A DNA stretch of 64,000 nucleotides. Origin: Cucumis sativus (Eukaryota > Streptophyta > Magnoliopsida > Cucurbitales > Cucurbitaceae). The stretch's first letter is position 1. Every line of letters starts with the position of its first letter. A model generated the notes under the pieces. The model had not been told where the DNA came from. It did no database searches and was given only the letters and a program-made list of their open reading frames with translations. The stretch spans positions 29,515,498-29,579,497 of the forward strand of contig NC_026660.2 of NCBI RefSeq assembly GCF_000004075.3, in the 5' to 3' direction. Both the position numbers and the translations under genes were made by a program. Of the stretch, positions 36,601-48,390 are shown piece by piece.

Positions 36601-36843
36601 ATGGCCAAGTACTTTAGGTTGTGGGTTTGCCTCATCTTGTTAGCCTCCTACTACTTTGCAGCCTCCAATTCTCGACTACTTCAATCAGCTGATTTTGAGG
36701 CTAAGTCATATAAGCCAGCTCTGTTGGGTTCCAAACACAACTTTCAACTTGCCCTTGTGGCCGTCGTCGAAGATTTTGGAACCATTCATCAACGTGAGGC
36801 AGCACGTCAGTCACCGGGAGGCCCTGATCCCCACCACCACTAA
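36601..36843 (+). CDS. CLE family peptide hormone precursor, tandem paralogue
   Basis: An 80-residue single-exon precursor: signal peptide LWVCLILLASYYFAA, variable region, and the C-terminal CLE motif RQSPGGPDPHHH. It aligns along its whole length with the gene at 35352 (for example KPALLGSKHNFQ versus RPALLGSRDNFH), so it is a tandem duplicate. The CLE 12-mer differs from its neighbour at position 2 (Gln for Leu) and position 10 (His for Arg). Position 2 is normally Leu or Val, so receptor affinity may differ. I chose the ATG at 36601 because it aligns with its paralogue and begins the signal peptide; the longer open frame upstream overlaps the TATA box. Confidence 0.88.
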   Translation: MAKYFRLWVCLILLASYYFAASNSRLLQSADFEAKSYKPALLGSKHNFQLALVAVVEDFGTIHQREAARQSPGGPDPHHH

Positions 36844-37400
36844 TCTTCGTAAAATCTTTTCATTCTCACATGTTATTGTATTATAAGATTAGGAATTGGC
36901 TTGAGGATTTGTGATATATTATTATTGGTGTTGTGATGCCGAAGATGCACAAAAAAAACTACAAATATTGGGAATTGACTATGTATTCCTCTAATTAATG
37001 TCAAGTTTGTGTTTTTCTTTCGGAATATTTTTGTAATTTTGTGGCCTCCAAGTTTTTCTTTTTGATCCAATTTTATTAGTTCTTTGTTCACTACGTTGTA
37101 TACTCTTGCCTGACTTCTTTTATGAAACTAAACAGCGGTCCTAATTTCTTAATCTTAAAGTTGAGAAATTAACTTCTTCCTCCACCCTTCCTTTTTTCCA
37201 TCTTAATTAATCTCTACTTTTGCAATTATCGCAATCATGGATAACCTCCGTCATACTATCGATAACTCTAAAGGATTATTTAATTCAACAAAAGTATTTT
37301 GAGATTCGTTTTTTAACAGAAAAATTAGTTTTGAGATAAAATCTCGTATTATTTAGTATGTTTGAACACTCGATCTAGAATGTCAAATAATAAAAAAAAT

Positions 37401-37860
37401 ATATTTTGAAAGACAATTTTAAACCATTGAATCGTATACTTTGTTTAAGATTAATTTATGAGTTGTTTAAGATTAATTTATGAGTGGTAAGAGAGATAAT
37501 AAAAAATAGATTCCTTGTTGCTAATATTTTACGAGGAAGAAAGTTCATAAATCTCATTTTAAGAGCAGAATTCTTCTATTCTTATTCATTGTTTTAATTA
37601 TCATAATTTGTTCAAGAGGTTTTCATGTAAAACTCCCGTGTTATTCTCTTCTTCTTCTCTTCTTTCAATATTTTTACAATGTAAAAATATTTTGAAAGAC
37701 AATTTTAAACCCTTGAATCTTACACTTTGTTTAATATCAATTTATAAGAAAGAAAGTTCATAAATCTCATTTTAACAGTAGAATTCTTCTATTCTTACTC
37801 ATTGTTTTAGTTATCATAATTTGTTCATGTAAAATTCCCGTGCTATTCTCTTCTTCTTTC
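37401..37860. repeat. Local tandem duplication, offset 287 bp
   Basis: ATATTTTGAAAGACAATTTT opens both copies, at 37401 and 37688. Each continues with AAGAAAGTTCATAAATCTCA, GTAGAATTCTTCTATTCTTA-like sequence and a C/T-rich end (ATTCTCTTCTTC). The second copy lacks a middle segment of roughly 100 bp. Non-coding. Confidence 0.85.
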
Positions 37861-38232
37861 CATTATTATTATTATTCTCAATCTATTTTAACTTCCTTTC
37901 TCAACCTAAAAATCTCCAGATTAAGAAGATGTTTTATAAGAAAGGTGAGTACCAAATCATAAAAGTTCATCCCCAATTCTGTGACATCACATATTCTTAG
38001 CGTCGACTAACGATACATTAGGAATTAAAAACATACTTTTAGTTAGAACTATACTTTTATTTAGAAAACAAGAAGTTTAGAACACAATTAAGAATTGAAA
38101 TAACGACAGAATATTTCAGGCGATGGAATATCTACAATAAACTATATAAGAAGTAGAATATGTTGAGGTCATTCGTACAAATAATGATAATGCACATTGC
38201 ATACCCACACCCCCTTTTTGTTACCTTTTGTT

Positions 38233-38270
38233 TTGTGTGTGTGTGTGTGTATATTATATATATATATGTT
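38233..38270. repeat. (GT)n(AT)n microsatellite
   Basis: A run of alternating GT, about nine units, followed by AT-rich TATATATAT. Simple repeat. Confidence 0.85.
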
Positions 38271-40370
38271 TACTGTATGAAAATTAATTAGTGTGAAAGC
38301 AGCCGCCACTGAGATGGCCGTAAATACAAAAACGACAGAAAAATAAAGGAAGAAGAGAACCACAAAGCTCAAATGTGAAGCCGTTTTTTTTCTTCTTTTT
38401 CTTTTTCCTTTTTCCCTCTTTGTTTTTCTAGTAGGGAAAGTATATTTTAAAGAAAAATGGAAGGTAAGAAGAATGAAAAGTGATGAGCAAAGACAAAAAG
38501 GATGGAATCTGCCTTCTCATTTTATTTAAACCCTAAAAGGGTATTGCGTCCAAATAATCGCATGTAAAGTGTATAAGTCTGAGTTGGTTTTCCACATTTG
38601 GGCACTCCCCATTCAAAATTAATACTCCATTTTTCAAAATGCACGCCCACGTGGCTGCCACATCATTTTCATTTACCATTCATTTTTCAACTCTAAATTC
38701 TTTGCAAAAAACAAAATCAATTGACTTTTTGCTCAAACTAAAACCACTTTTACTTCTCTCTAACATTAATACTCCATTTTTCAAAATGACTTTTTGCTGA
38801 AATATTCAGTGAATATTTCCTTCTCTATCTCAAGATTTTCAATTCCTATTCTCATACTAAAAGATATATATTTAGTTTAAGATGAAAATGTGAAGTAATT
38901 TTTTAATCCCAATTCCCAAGTGTTCCAAAAGGGCTTCTCCTTTTTCTTCTTCTTTAATACTTGAAAATTTGACACATATTGGTTGATGATACATGCATAA
39001 ATGTGTTTTCAACTAATCATTCTTTTAATTTGAAACTTAATATTTTAATTTCTTAACATAGTTACAGATTAGTACTAATACATATTATATATAGAATGGT
39101 TATTTATATTTTTGTCCGTAGTGGTATGCTGTAGAGATTTTGGCGACGTCATATAGATGTTTTCTTTTTTCATTTATTCATCCTAAGATTTGTGCATTAT
39201 CTTTTTCAAGGTAAAAACAAAATTTCGTTTTGGCTCTATTATTATATAACGAAATTCCTTTTTCTGTACTCGAAAAAAAACAAAATCCAATTTCCATTAT
39301 GTTAAAGTATGATTTACATTTCTATATTTTAACGTTGTAGTTATTATATATATATAATCTCATTAGAATCTCCAAATTATTCCATTATGTTAAAGTATGA
39401 TTTTTAATTTCTCTTATAATCTCACTTGTTCATTGTTTATGCTATTAGTTTTATATTAACATCTCTATATTAATGACAAGTCAATGGTGGTCTACATTAC
39501 ATCACATCTCATTTTGAATGGTTGGTGCCAATGTATAATATAATTTAACAGTATCTATATAATAAATGAAAAAAATTGGGCAAGTGTTACAAAAATGTTT
39601 TGGGTTATATATAGCAAACTAGTATCCTTTTGTAATAATTTTTTTTTTTAGTATTTTCATTTTTTTCCTAATCATAATCTACTGTTGATTTTGATATCAT
39701 TTTGTGAATCTTAGTATATCAAAGTCATAAAAGTCACACTATGATATTTTATTGTTATTTTACATAAAAGCATCATCCTTTTCATCGATGTAATTTTATA
39801 GATGAATGATATTCTTTGAATGCTAAAATACAAGGTACAAGTAAAGTCTATCATGTATAGTCAATATTAGTAAACTTAATTTTATTAGTTATGTCGGTCA
39901 TTGCCATACTAAACTCAGATAATTCTTCTTAAAAAATTTCTTTTTTCAGTTGTTTGGAGTAATTTGAATTCATGGTTAAATTTGCCATACTATAAATTAG
40001 CAGCATTGTTACACTTAAACTTTTGTCTGCCCCACCTATTGAATCGTAGAAAAATATAAAGCTTGTGCACGTAGTCATCTTATGATTGAGTTTTATCCCT
40101 GTTTGGTTAATATCATTACTAATTATCCATCGAATTGTATGTTGTATAATTGGAGAAAGACCATTTATTTATTGACAGATCTGCATGCTCACAATCCCAT
40201 AGATGTCTAATAAAGAAGTTTTGAACGAATGAAATCCAACTCTTAATGGTAATTAAGCATTATTATCATCTGTAGAGGAGTTTCAATTTCATTCTCACAT
40301 CTCAATGGTTGTGAATAAGTTGCAGTGCTCCTCGTCCTCGATGGCATCCTCGGTTTCAGTTAACTGATTA

Positions 40371-43292
40371 TTATAATTTTTCGAAAGCTTGCAGTGGATT
40401 ATTAAAGTCTATTTCTGAAATAAGTGGAAGATCAGCAGGCAACGTTACTGGACTCAATCCTTCTTCTTCCAGCCTCTTGACAACTTCCTCGAACACAATC
40501 GTGTTTCCATTTCGAGTCAGGTGCAGTCCATCACTGCAAACAAATGGATAGATTAGGTTCAGATCTTGTAGAGCAAAGAGTGAAGGTTTCATATAATAAG
40601 TTGTTCTAATTTCTATGAAATCTAGATGCTTCTAATACAAAAATCTGACTTGATAGATAATCTTTCCAAGTTACTTTTCATTCAAGTTTGTTTTCAAAGG
40701 TATTTTTAACTTAGGAGTAAGGATAAGAGAGAACACAAACCAGGAATGCTGATGCACATTAATGATAAACATGATCATAAAGAAGTTTCTAAATATCGGA
40801 AGAAAAGACACTCAGACAGCATCTTAAGCAGAACCACGAGCAACAGATATGCATGCTATAGGCTCTTAATATAAGCTCAGAGCAGCATGCCAGCACCAAA
40901 TGTCTGAGCTAGCTAGTTTTGCTATGTCCCAATCTCGCCTGTTTGGTAAACCTTTTCGAGAAGAGTGAAAGGGAAAACCGGGGAGTAGAAGCCATCACCA
41001 GCACATGCAAAGATTAACTAACACCCCCTTTTGATAACCATTTAGCTTGTGGTTCATGGCTTATGAAAATTACTTCTGCATATGATTTTTTTTCTTTGTT
41101 ATCTATGTTTTACAAATGCTTTTAAAATTTTGAAAACTAAAAAAATTAGTCTTTAAAAACTTGTTCTGGTTTTTGGAATTTGGCAAAATGTTCAAATGAT
41201 TCCCTAAGAATAAAATCATCATAAAGAAATAATGATAAAACAAATTCCATTGTAAAAAACTGAAACAGAAACAAATAGTTCTTGTTGAAAGGCAAAGTAG
41301 AGATATAGTATCATATTAGCCAAGGGTAAAATGTGACTTACGAGTGAAGTATTAGTCCTCTCTAACTAAGCGTTTCATACTGAATAGCCTCATTTTTGTT
41401 TTGTTTTAGCAATCTGAACAATAGCTCCAGAGCTTTTCAATGGCCAGATATTTAAGAGAATACAGAACGAAATTGTTAGGAAAGATAAGAGTTTTGACAG
41501 TTCCTAACTGTCCACCAACACGAGGGGAAGAGGGCAACTTAAGCTTAAGCACTCTATTACATCTAATTTTATGGCCACGTGATGTGGCAAAAATGTACTC
41601 TTGTCCAAGTTTACAAATTCTAATATACTGAAATCATTCCACATCTTGTTATTTCCGAAATCTATACATAATCAGAGTCCAACAAAACATACTAATAGAT
41701 GGTCATGATGCAAGTAGAATATACGAATCAATTGCTTATGTAAAAGATATCAGAAACATAAGAGTGAATCTATGAATACCTTAAACAAGCTTTTTCCCAG
41801 CCAGGAACTTGCTGCATCTTAGTCCAAATATCAATAACAGAAACCCCACATTCTTTAGCAACAGCAATGCAAGCCTTGGCATAAGCACCAGCAGCATCGT
41901 TAGTCCTCTCAGGCTCATTTACTGGATTTGAAACATAAGGGTTCCTGCAGAGATTGTATCATTTCCCATTATCAGAACTACAATTAAAAAACTGAGAGAA
42001 TCGAGATCTCTCAAAATAATTTGTGCCAAACAAAGAAAGTGGGAGAGATAGATAACCATACTGTAAACGCCCTTCTTCATCAATAGGAGGAGGAGTGATA
42101 AGCAAAATACGTGTTGCAGGCCATTTCTTCTGAAAATCCAATAGAAACAAACTTAGACTCGACTTGAATTGCTAGAAAAGATAAGTTCAATGGATAAAAA
42201 TTATTGTGTTTGTTGTTTTGTTTGTGAATAGAAGAACATGTAGGCACCACAACCGAAACACTATACTTAATTTCAATAACAAAAAGTTTTCACAAGAAGA
42301 TTTAGAATAAAGGTATAGTCACATTATAAAGTAAAACTTCACCTACAAAGCATTTACCATTACAGTAAGAGAATCCAACAAAAAACAAATTCTAATCATC
42401 AAAAGAAAAGCCAATTAAAAGTGATCCTCCTTATTCAAGCCAACCAAAAGGGTGTCTTTCCCAAAAAAGCTGCTAATTTTCCTTGGAAAAAATATTAGGC
42501 TAACACATATAAATCACATCTTTAAATAGTATAACACCATCCCCCGATCCCTTTGGGCCCAAATCTCACATTGTTTTACTTTAAAATTCATCGCCCTTCA
42601 TTCGATATCCAATCTAACATCTTCTCCACTTCTAGCCAATGTTCAAATTCCAACACAATAAATCCAAAATTTTGGGATGAACCGGAGGGCCCTTTCAACA
42701 AATCCTTGGCTAAATCAATAAAGAATAACCAGGCAACGAAAAATAGCTTACACTTCGGCAACGACAGATTCTACATATGTGGGGAAACAACATTGCAGCC
42801 GTGAAGCAAGAATATACCTTGAAAAAGGAGACGATTGAAATGAGGTTTTGCTTGTATTCATGAAGGGGCACATGTTGGAAGGCGCCATATCTATCTGGAA
42901 GACAAGCGTCATTAGCTCCAAAGAACACCGTCACCGCAAGCGGCGAGGCAGCTTCACGTTCTTCTGATGGCGGGAAGACTCGTTCAATGACCTTAAGCGC
43001 CCATCTCGTGTTGTAGCCACTGTATCCTCTAACCACCACATCGGCCTAATCACATTCAAACAAAAGAAAAACACCCAAAAATTTTCAGACTCGAAACAGA
43101 TGATGAAAGGGAAGTTGGGAATCAAATTTTATAGCGGGTTAACGCAAACAGTGGAAGAAAAAAACAAAGAGAAGAAAAGAAAAGCAGCCGAACCTTGCGA
43201 GTGAAATGATTGGTTAGAGCGGATCCCCAGCCGCCATCAGCGAAAGAAAATTCTGTAATGGAATCGCCAAAAAGATAGATCTTTGGTCTCAT
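40371..43292 (-). CDS. GDSL/SGNH esterase, isoamyl acetate-hydrolysing esterase (IAH1)-like
   Basis: A small SGNH hydrolase of the clade of Arabidopsis At5g62930/At5g45920, related to yeast IAH1, acting on short acyl esters. Exons in transcript order: 43292-43194, 43045-42818, 42129-42062, 41944-41780, 40533-40371; 240 residues. Block I is IYLFGDSITEFSF with the catalytic Ser at residue 11. Block II is RGYSGYNTRW (oxyanion Gly). Block III is FFGANDAC with its Asn. Block V is LSDGLHLTRNG with catalytic Asp and His. There is no signal peptide, unlike the two secreted GDSL lipases further right, so a cytosolic enzyme is expected. Intron 4 (40534-41779) contains an interspersed repeat related to one in the API5 gene. 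Confidence 0.92.
41030..41230. repeat. Interspersed repeat remnant in the IAH1-like intron
   Basis: Carries TTTTGATAACCATTTAGCTT, AAATTTTGAAAACTAAAAAA, TTAAAAACTTGTTCTGGTTT and AAAATCATCATAAAGAAATA in an order similar to 3950-4190. Terminal structure is not clear. Non-coding. Confidence 0.45.
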
Positions 43293-44770
43293 CTTTCAAA
43301 TGGGTTATTTGCAAAGAAGCATCCCGAAGATTATCACTTCCAAATATTGAATCTCCCACATTACTATAATCAGGAAATTCCAGCTCCAAATGTTTTTCGA
43401 CATTTTTTTAATATCGTAAATTTTAGAAGTTTATATAAAACTATATACTTCTCGACCTTCTTTTTCTCCAAGTATGGTAGTTTTTATGAAGAATATAGCA
43501 ACGTTTAGACAAATGTCGAACGTCCAAAATACTAACCAATAGATCATTAGAAATGATTCATCTCATCAATAATTGAGTCCATCACTAACATATGTAGATT
43601 TTGCTTGAATTTTTGTTTTTCTAGAAAATGAAAGGTCTAATCAACCAAGAATTTTTTATTTGATTTAAAGTAAAAATAGTAATATTAAATGAAGAGATTT
43701 AAATGTAAAAGTTGTACCTATAGACTTTAGTTGGTTGGATGGGTAAATTTGTGTTTGAATCATGATTTTAGGTTAACTATTATACAATAAATACATATAA
43801 AGTTGGTGTGTAAAACTAATGAAGAAAGTCCTTTTGTCGAAAAGAAACCTTAAATGAGCAATTTTAAGAAATTATCCAACCTTTTCAAATCACAAATTTA
43901 ACAAAATGGTGCAAGGAAATATTTTGTATAAAAGATTGGCACCCAAAACTCCGAAAACCGGGTTGGAACTGGAGTTCACAATTCTGTCCCACTCTCCTCC
44001 TTATTCTGTTCCATCAAATTATTCTGCATCAAATTCCATCAACACTCAGTATGGAAAATTTAACGGGAAATTCCCACAAATTTGGAATTTGTTTCTGTCA
44101 CCTCACATCTAAACAAAATTCCCATCAACATCATCCACTTTTCCTTTTACTCACCCTAATTAAAGGGCTGTTCTTTTGATGGTTCATCCATGGCGGAAAC
44201 AATGGATAGGTAAAGAACTATACCTCCATTTCTGACCATCGAGAGGCAAGGAATTCCTATGCAAGTCGTCATAAACAGCGGAATAACATATGGTTTCGGG
44301 TTTGAAACAGGGGTCAAACCTCATATGAGTCCATGACCAAAACAGTCAACAATAATACTATTATAAAAATAGATTTTGAGGAATAATCAGATCCACCCTG
44401 CACCACGTTAGATCGAAATCTTTCTTTCCATGTCGGGTTCCACTCCCAATTGCAAATTGGTTATTGCTATTAGGTACAATGAAAAGTGGGGGATTATTTT
44501 AAAGAAAAATACTTGAGGAAACTACAGTGCTGACAAACAGGGTGGTAAGCTGGTCATGGTTTTGTTTCAAAAGAATCCACTGGTTGTAAAGTTGGGCTGT
44601 TTTTAATGAAGACAAATGTTGGAGTTTCACTTTAGAAATTAAAGAATCATCGGGACGCCCATAGTTTTCAGAAAACCATCTCAAGTTTCAAGCTTTTCAC
44701 ATTCTCCAATGATCCTATAATAAGAACACCAAAACTCACAAATAGTAACTTCAAATCGGAACCTATTCAT
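43293..44770. other. Divergent intergenic region, GDSL esterase and PDC promoters
   Basis: The two flanking genes are transcribed away from each other, so this region holds both promoters. A possible TATA-like CTATAATAAG is at about 44715, 55 bp before the PDC ATG. GGTTT cores resembling anaerobic response elements occur (for example near 44293 and 44559), but so short a motif is weak evidence. No extra gene is supported. Confidence 0.4.
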
Positions 44771-47377
44771 ATGGAATCTGCTAATTCGATTGGCTCAGGG
44801 GCTCCTCCCACTTCAGTTTCAGTGCCGGTGGCACCCAATGCTTCAAGCGGCACGCTCGGCAGTCACCTTGCTCGGCGGCTCGTCGAGATTGGAGTCAGCG
44901 ATGTGTTCTCTGTTCCTGGGGATTTCAATTTGACCCTTTTGGATCACTTGATATCCGAGCCCCAACTCAACTTGATCGGCTGCTGTAACGAACTCAACGC
45001 CGGCTACGCTGCCGATGGCTATGCTCGTGCCAAGGGCGTGGGTGCATGTGTCGTCACTTTCACTGTTGGTGGTCTTAGCGTATTGAACGCTATTGCTGGT
45101 GCTTATAGTGAGAATTTGCCTGTGATTTGCATTGTGGGTGGCCCAAATTCCAACGATTATGGTACTAACAGGATCTTGCATCACACAATTGGGCTTCCTG
45201 ATTTCACCCAAGAGCTTCGATGCTTTCAAACAGTCACTTGTTACCAGGTAACTCTTTTGATATTTCAAAGTTTTTTTTTTTAAAAAAAATGGAAATCTGC
45301 CTTTTGGTTTTACTTTGGAAGCTGAATAAATGAAAATTCTGGCATTAAACTCGACAAGAGTGAACAAGTATCCAACGTTTTTCAAATTGAGTTTAGTTAA
45401 GTTTATTAAATGTTAATGTGGCAGGCAATTGTGAATGATTTGGATGGTGCGCACGAATTGATAGATACTGCGATTTCAACTGCTTTAAAGGAAAGCAAAC
45501 CTGTTTATATCAGCATAAGTTGCAATCTTCCTGGAATCTGTCATCCAACTTTTGCTAGGGATCCTGTTCCCTTCTTTCTTGCGCCGAAGTATGATCATTC
45601 CTCTTCAATTATATCTCCCCTTCCTTTCCAATTATGATTGGTTATAGTCTGATTAATAGCATTGCTTTAATGGAATGTTATATTCAATACCCATACATTG
45701 GTAAGTGTACATAAGTTTGAGAATTCGTGTGATCTCACATAAAATTATGGATTCGCCACTCACAGGATCAGTAACCAATGGGGGTTGGAAGCAGCAGTTG
45801 AAGCAACTGCAGATTTTCTGAACAATGCAGTGAAGCCAGTGATTGTGGGAGGTCCCAAGCTTAGAGTAGCAAAGGCACAACGGGCATTCGTCGAGCTTGC
45901 GGATGCAAGTGGATATCCAATCGCCGTTATGCCGTCTGGGAAAGGGCTGGTGCCAGAGCACCATCCACAGTTTATAGGGACGTATTGGGGCGCTGTGAGC
46001 TCCAGTTTCTGTGGGGAGATAGTTGAATCAGCTGATGCTTATGTCTTCGTTGGGCCAATTTTCAATGATTATAGCTCTGTTGGGTACTCTTTGCTTGTCA
46101 AAAAGGAGAAAGCTGTGATGGTGAATGTGAACCGTGTGACCATCGGCAATGGGCCATCATTTGGCTGGGTTTTCATGGCTGATTTTCTAACTGCATTGGC
46201 CAAAAGGTTGAAGAGAAACCCCACTGCTCTTGAGAATCATCACCGAATATATGTCCCTCCTGGAATGCCTCTCAACTATGCGAAGGACGAACCTTTACGA
46301 GTCAATGTTCTCTTCAAACATATTCAGGTTAGCCATTGAATTAAAATCAAAATTTTTAATGATCAGAGGATAAAATTTCAACTTTTTTGACAATGGGTTT
46401 TCATTCATTCTTACTTTCCAACAGCAAATGTTGTCTGGTGACACTGCGGTAATTGCTGAAACTGGTGATTCATGGTTCAACTGTCAGAAGCTTCGTCTCC
46501 CTGAAAATTGCGGGTGAGCTTGTTTTTTTAGTTTGTTAGAATGTGTTGAATATGTGGTTTCACTTATGACAATAGTTGATCTCTTCCATTTGCTCGTGGA
46601 CATTGCTAACTCAAGCCACATAAATCTTTGCGTTGATTTTACTATTGAGTTTTCTAGATTACTTTTATTTGTCAATTTCATAATATGGTTAAGAGTTGTA
46701 AACCCTTTGGTGTGGCTGGTTCAGCTATGAATTCCAAATGCAATATGGATCGATTGGATGGTCAGTTGGAGCCACTTTGGGATATGCTCAGGCCACTAAA
46801 CATAAGCGTATAATCGCCTGTATTGGTGACGGGAGTTTCCAGGTTTGTGATTCGTTAGATGAATGTGTTTGATTTGTATGAACTCTAACTTAAGAACCTG
46901 GAATCTATGATAAACCTTTGGGATTTTCAGGTTACAGCTCAAGATATTTCAACGATGATTAGATGTGGGCAAAGGACCATCATCTTTCTCATCAACAATG
47001 GCGGATATACGATTGAAGTAGAAATTCACGATGGTCCATACAACGTTATCAAGAACTGGAATTATACTGGTTTGGTTGACGCCATCCATAATGGTGAAGG
47101 AAAATGCTGGACTGCCAAGGTTAGCGCAAAATTTTTTACTCAAACATTCTTCATAGTTTAGGCCTTTGAGTTGATGGTTGATTCAACTTCTACTTGATCG
47201 TTACAGGTAGGAACAGAGCAAGAACTAACAGAAGCAATTGCGACAGCGAGGGATGAACACAAAGAATCTTTGTGTTTCATCGAAGTTTTGGTACACAAAG
47301 ATGACACGAGTAAAGAGCTACTAGAATGGGGCTCTCGTGTGGCTTCTGCCAATGGTCGCCCTCCAAATCCTCAATAA
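44771..47377 (+). CDS. PDC: Pyruvate decarboxylase
   Basis: A thiamine-diphosphate enzyme converting pyruvate to acetaldehyde and CO2 in the cytosol. It feeds ethanol fermentation under low oxygen and aroma-compound synthesis. Exons: 44771-45247, 45425-45588, 45766-46327, 46425-46513, 46725-46842, 46931-47119, 47207-47377; 589 residues, near the ~600 usual in plants. The ThDP-activating Glu lies in [18 protein letters not shown]; the active-site His pair is in [11 protein letters not shown]; the ThDP/Mg motif runs from GDGSFQ to FLINN, and NNGGYTIE follows. The N-terminal 25 residues are a Ser/Pro-rich tail common in plant PDCs. All catalytic residues I can name are present. Low-oxygen induction is known for the family; the promoter evidence here is weak. 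Confidence 0.96.
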
Positions 47378-48390
47378 GTGGCTGTTGTTGAGTAACATCA
47401 AATAGTGAATAAAGAGAATAAAAATAGCAAAGTTTTTCATTCATTGTATGTTGTGTTCAAATGAAGAGCTTCCTCTGCTCTTTGGTGTTGTTGTAAATGT
47501 ATGGTTATGGGTTTGATTGACATTTTTAAACCCTTCAGTCACTGAAATACTTTATGCATGAACTATTTAATATAATATTACATCAATTAGTTGCTCAATC
47601 ACTACAAAATATACATAAATAAATATTTTCATTTAATACATTTATTTTGATTTAACTATTAAAAATAACTAAATAATTAATTAAATAATAAATAGGACTC
47701 ATGTTACAATTTAAAAGCCCCTCTAATAGTCGAACTATATATGAATTATTTCATATTTGTCCTATTTACAAAAGAAAACGAAAAAAAATGATGTAATTTC
47801 CGTACAATCTAATTATTTCCCTCATAACCCACAAACACAACAGCGACGTATGCCTGAAAGCCGATCAAACGTTAAAGACTTGAAAAACCAAATTTTAAAA
47901 AGAAGAGATTTGGGACAAATGGGTACATGAAATATCTGAATTACCCTTTAGTTTAAAAAAGCTCTAAAATTTTGAAACCCCCCATTTCTCCCCCACGCAA
48001 CACATATTCTGCAGGTGACTCCATTCGCATTAAGGGAAATGGAAATGGAACAAATTAAGAAAAAAAAAGGTCACAGCCATTTTTCTCAAATTTTGTTCTG
48101 TTCACCTTTTTTTTTTCTTTATGAACATTATTGAAAACTTCTATCTACGGAAAAGGAAGGAAGACACTAATGGATTGAAAAATTATCTAATTGTTGATGG
48201 ATTTTGTACTTGCTCAAATATATTAAATTCTATCATTCGACCTCAACTTTCTATAACTAATATATAAATTACTTTGATTCACACTTCATAGATGTAGAAA
48301 GACCAGAAGAAACAAGTTGTGGGTCGTCTAGTTTCAAAGTTGATGTAAATTTTCCTAGTTCATTAGCAACTGCTGCACTCAAGTATTTTT
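47378..48390. other. Spacer downstream of PDC
   Basis: PDC 3' UTR followed by AT-rich DNA, leading to the inverted-repeat element at 48391. No supported gene. Confidence 0.45.

Larger units (their letters stand above)
36844..40370. other. Intergenic AT-rich spacer
   Basis: Starts with the second CLE 3' UTR. A diverged local duplication lies at 37401-37860. A GT/AT microsatellite is at about 38233-38270, and ACTCCATTTTTCAAAATG is repeated at 38621 and 38769. The remainder is AT-rich low-complexity DNA. It ends with the 3' flank of the GDSL esterase. No supported gene. Confidence 0.5.

Noticed and set aside
44843-45385. 180-codon minus-strand frame over PDC exon 1
   Set aside because: The plus strand there is unquestionably pyruvate decarboxylase with catalytic residues.
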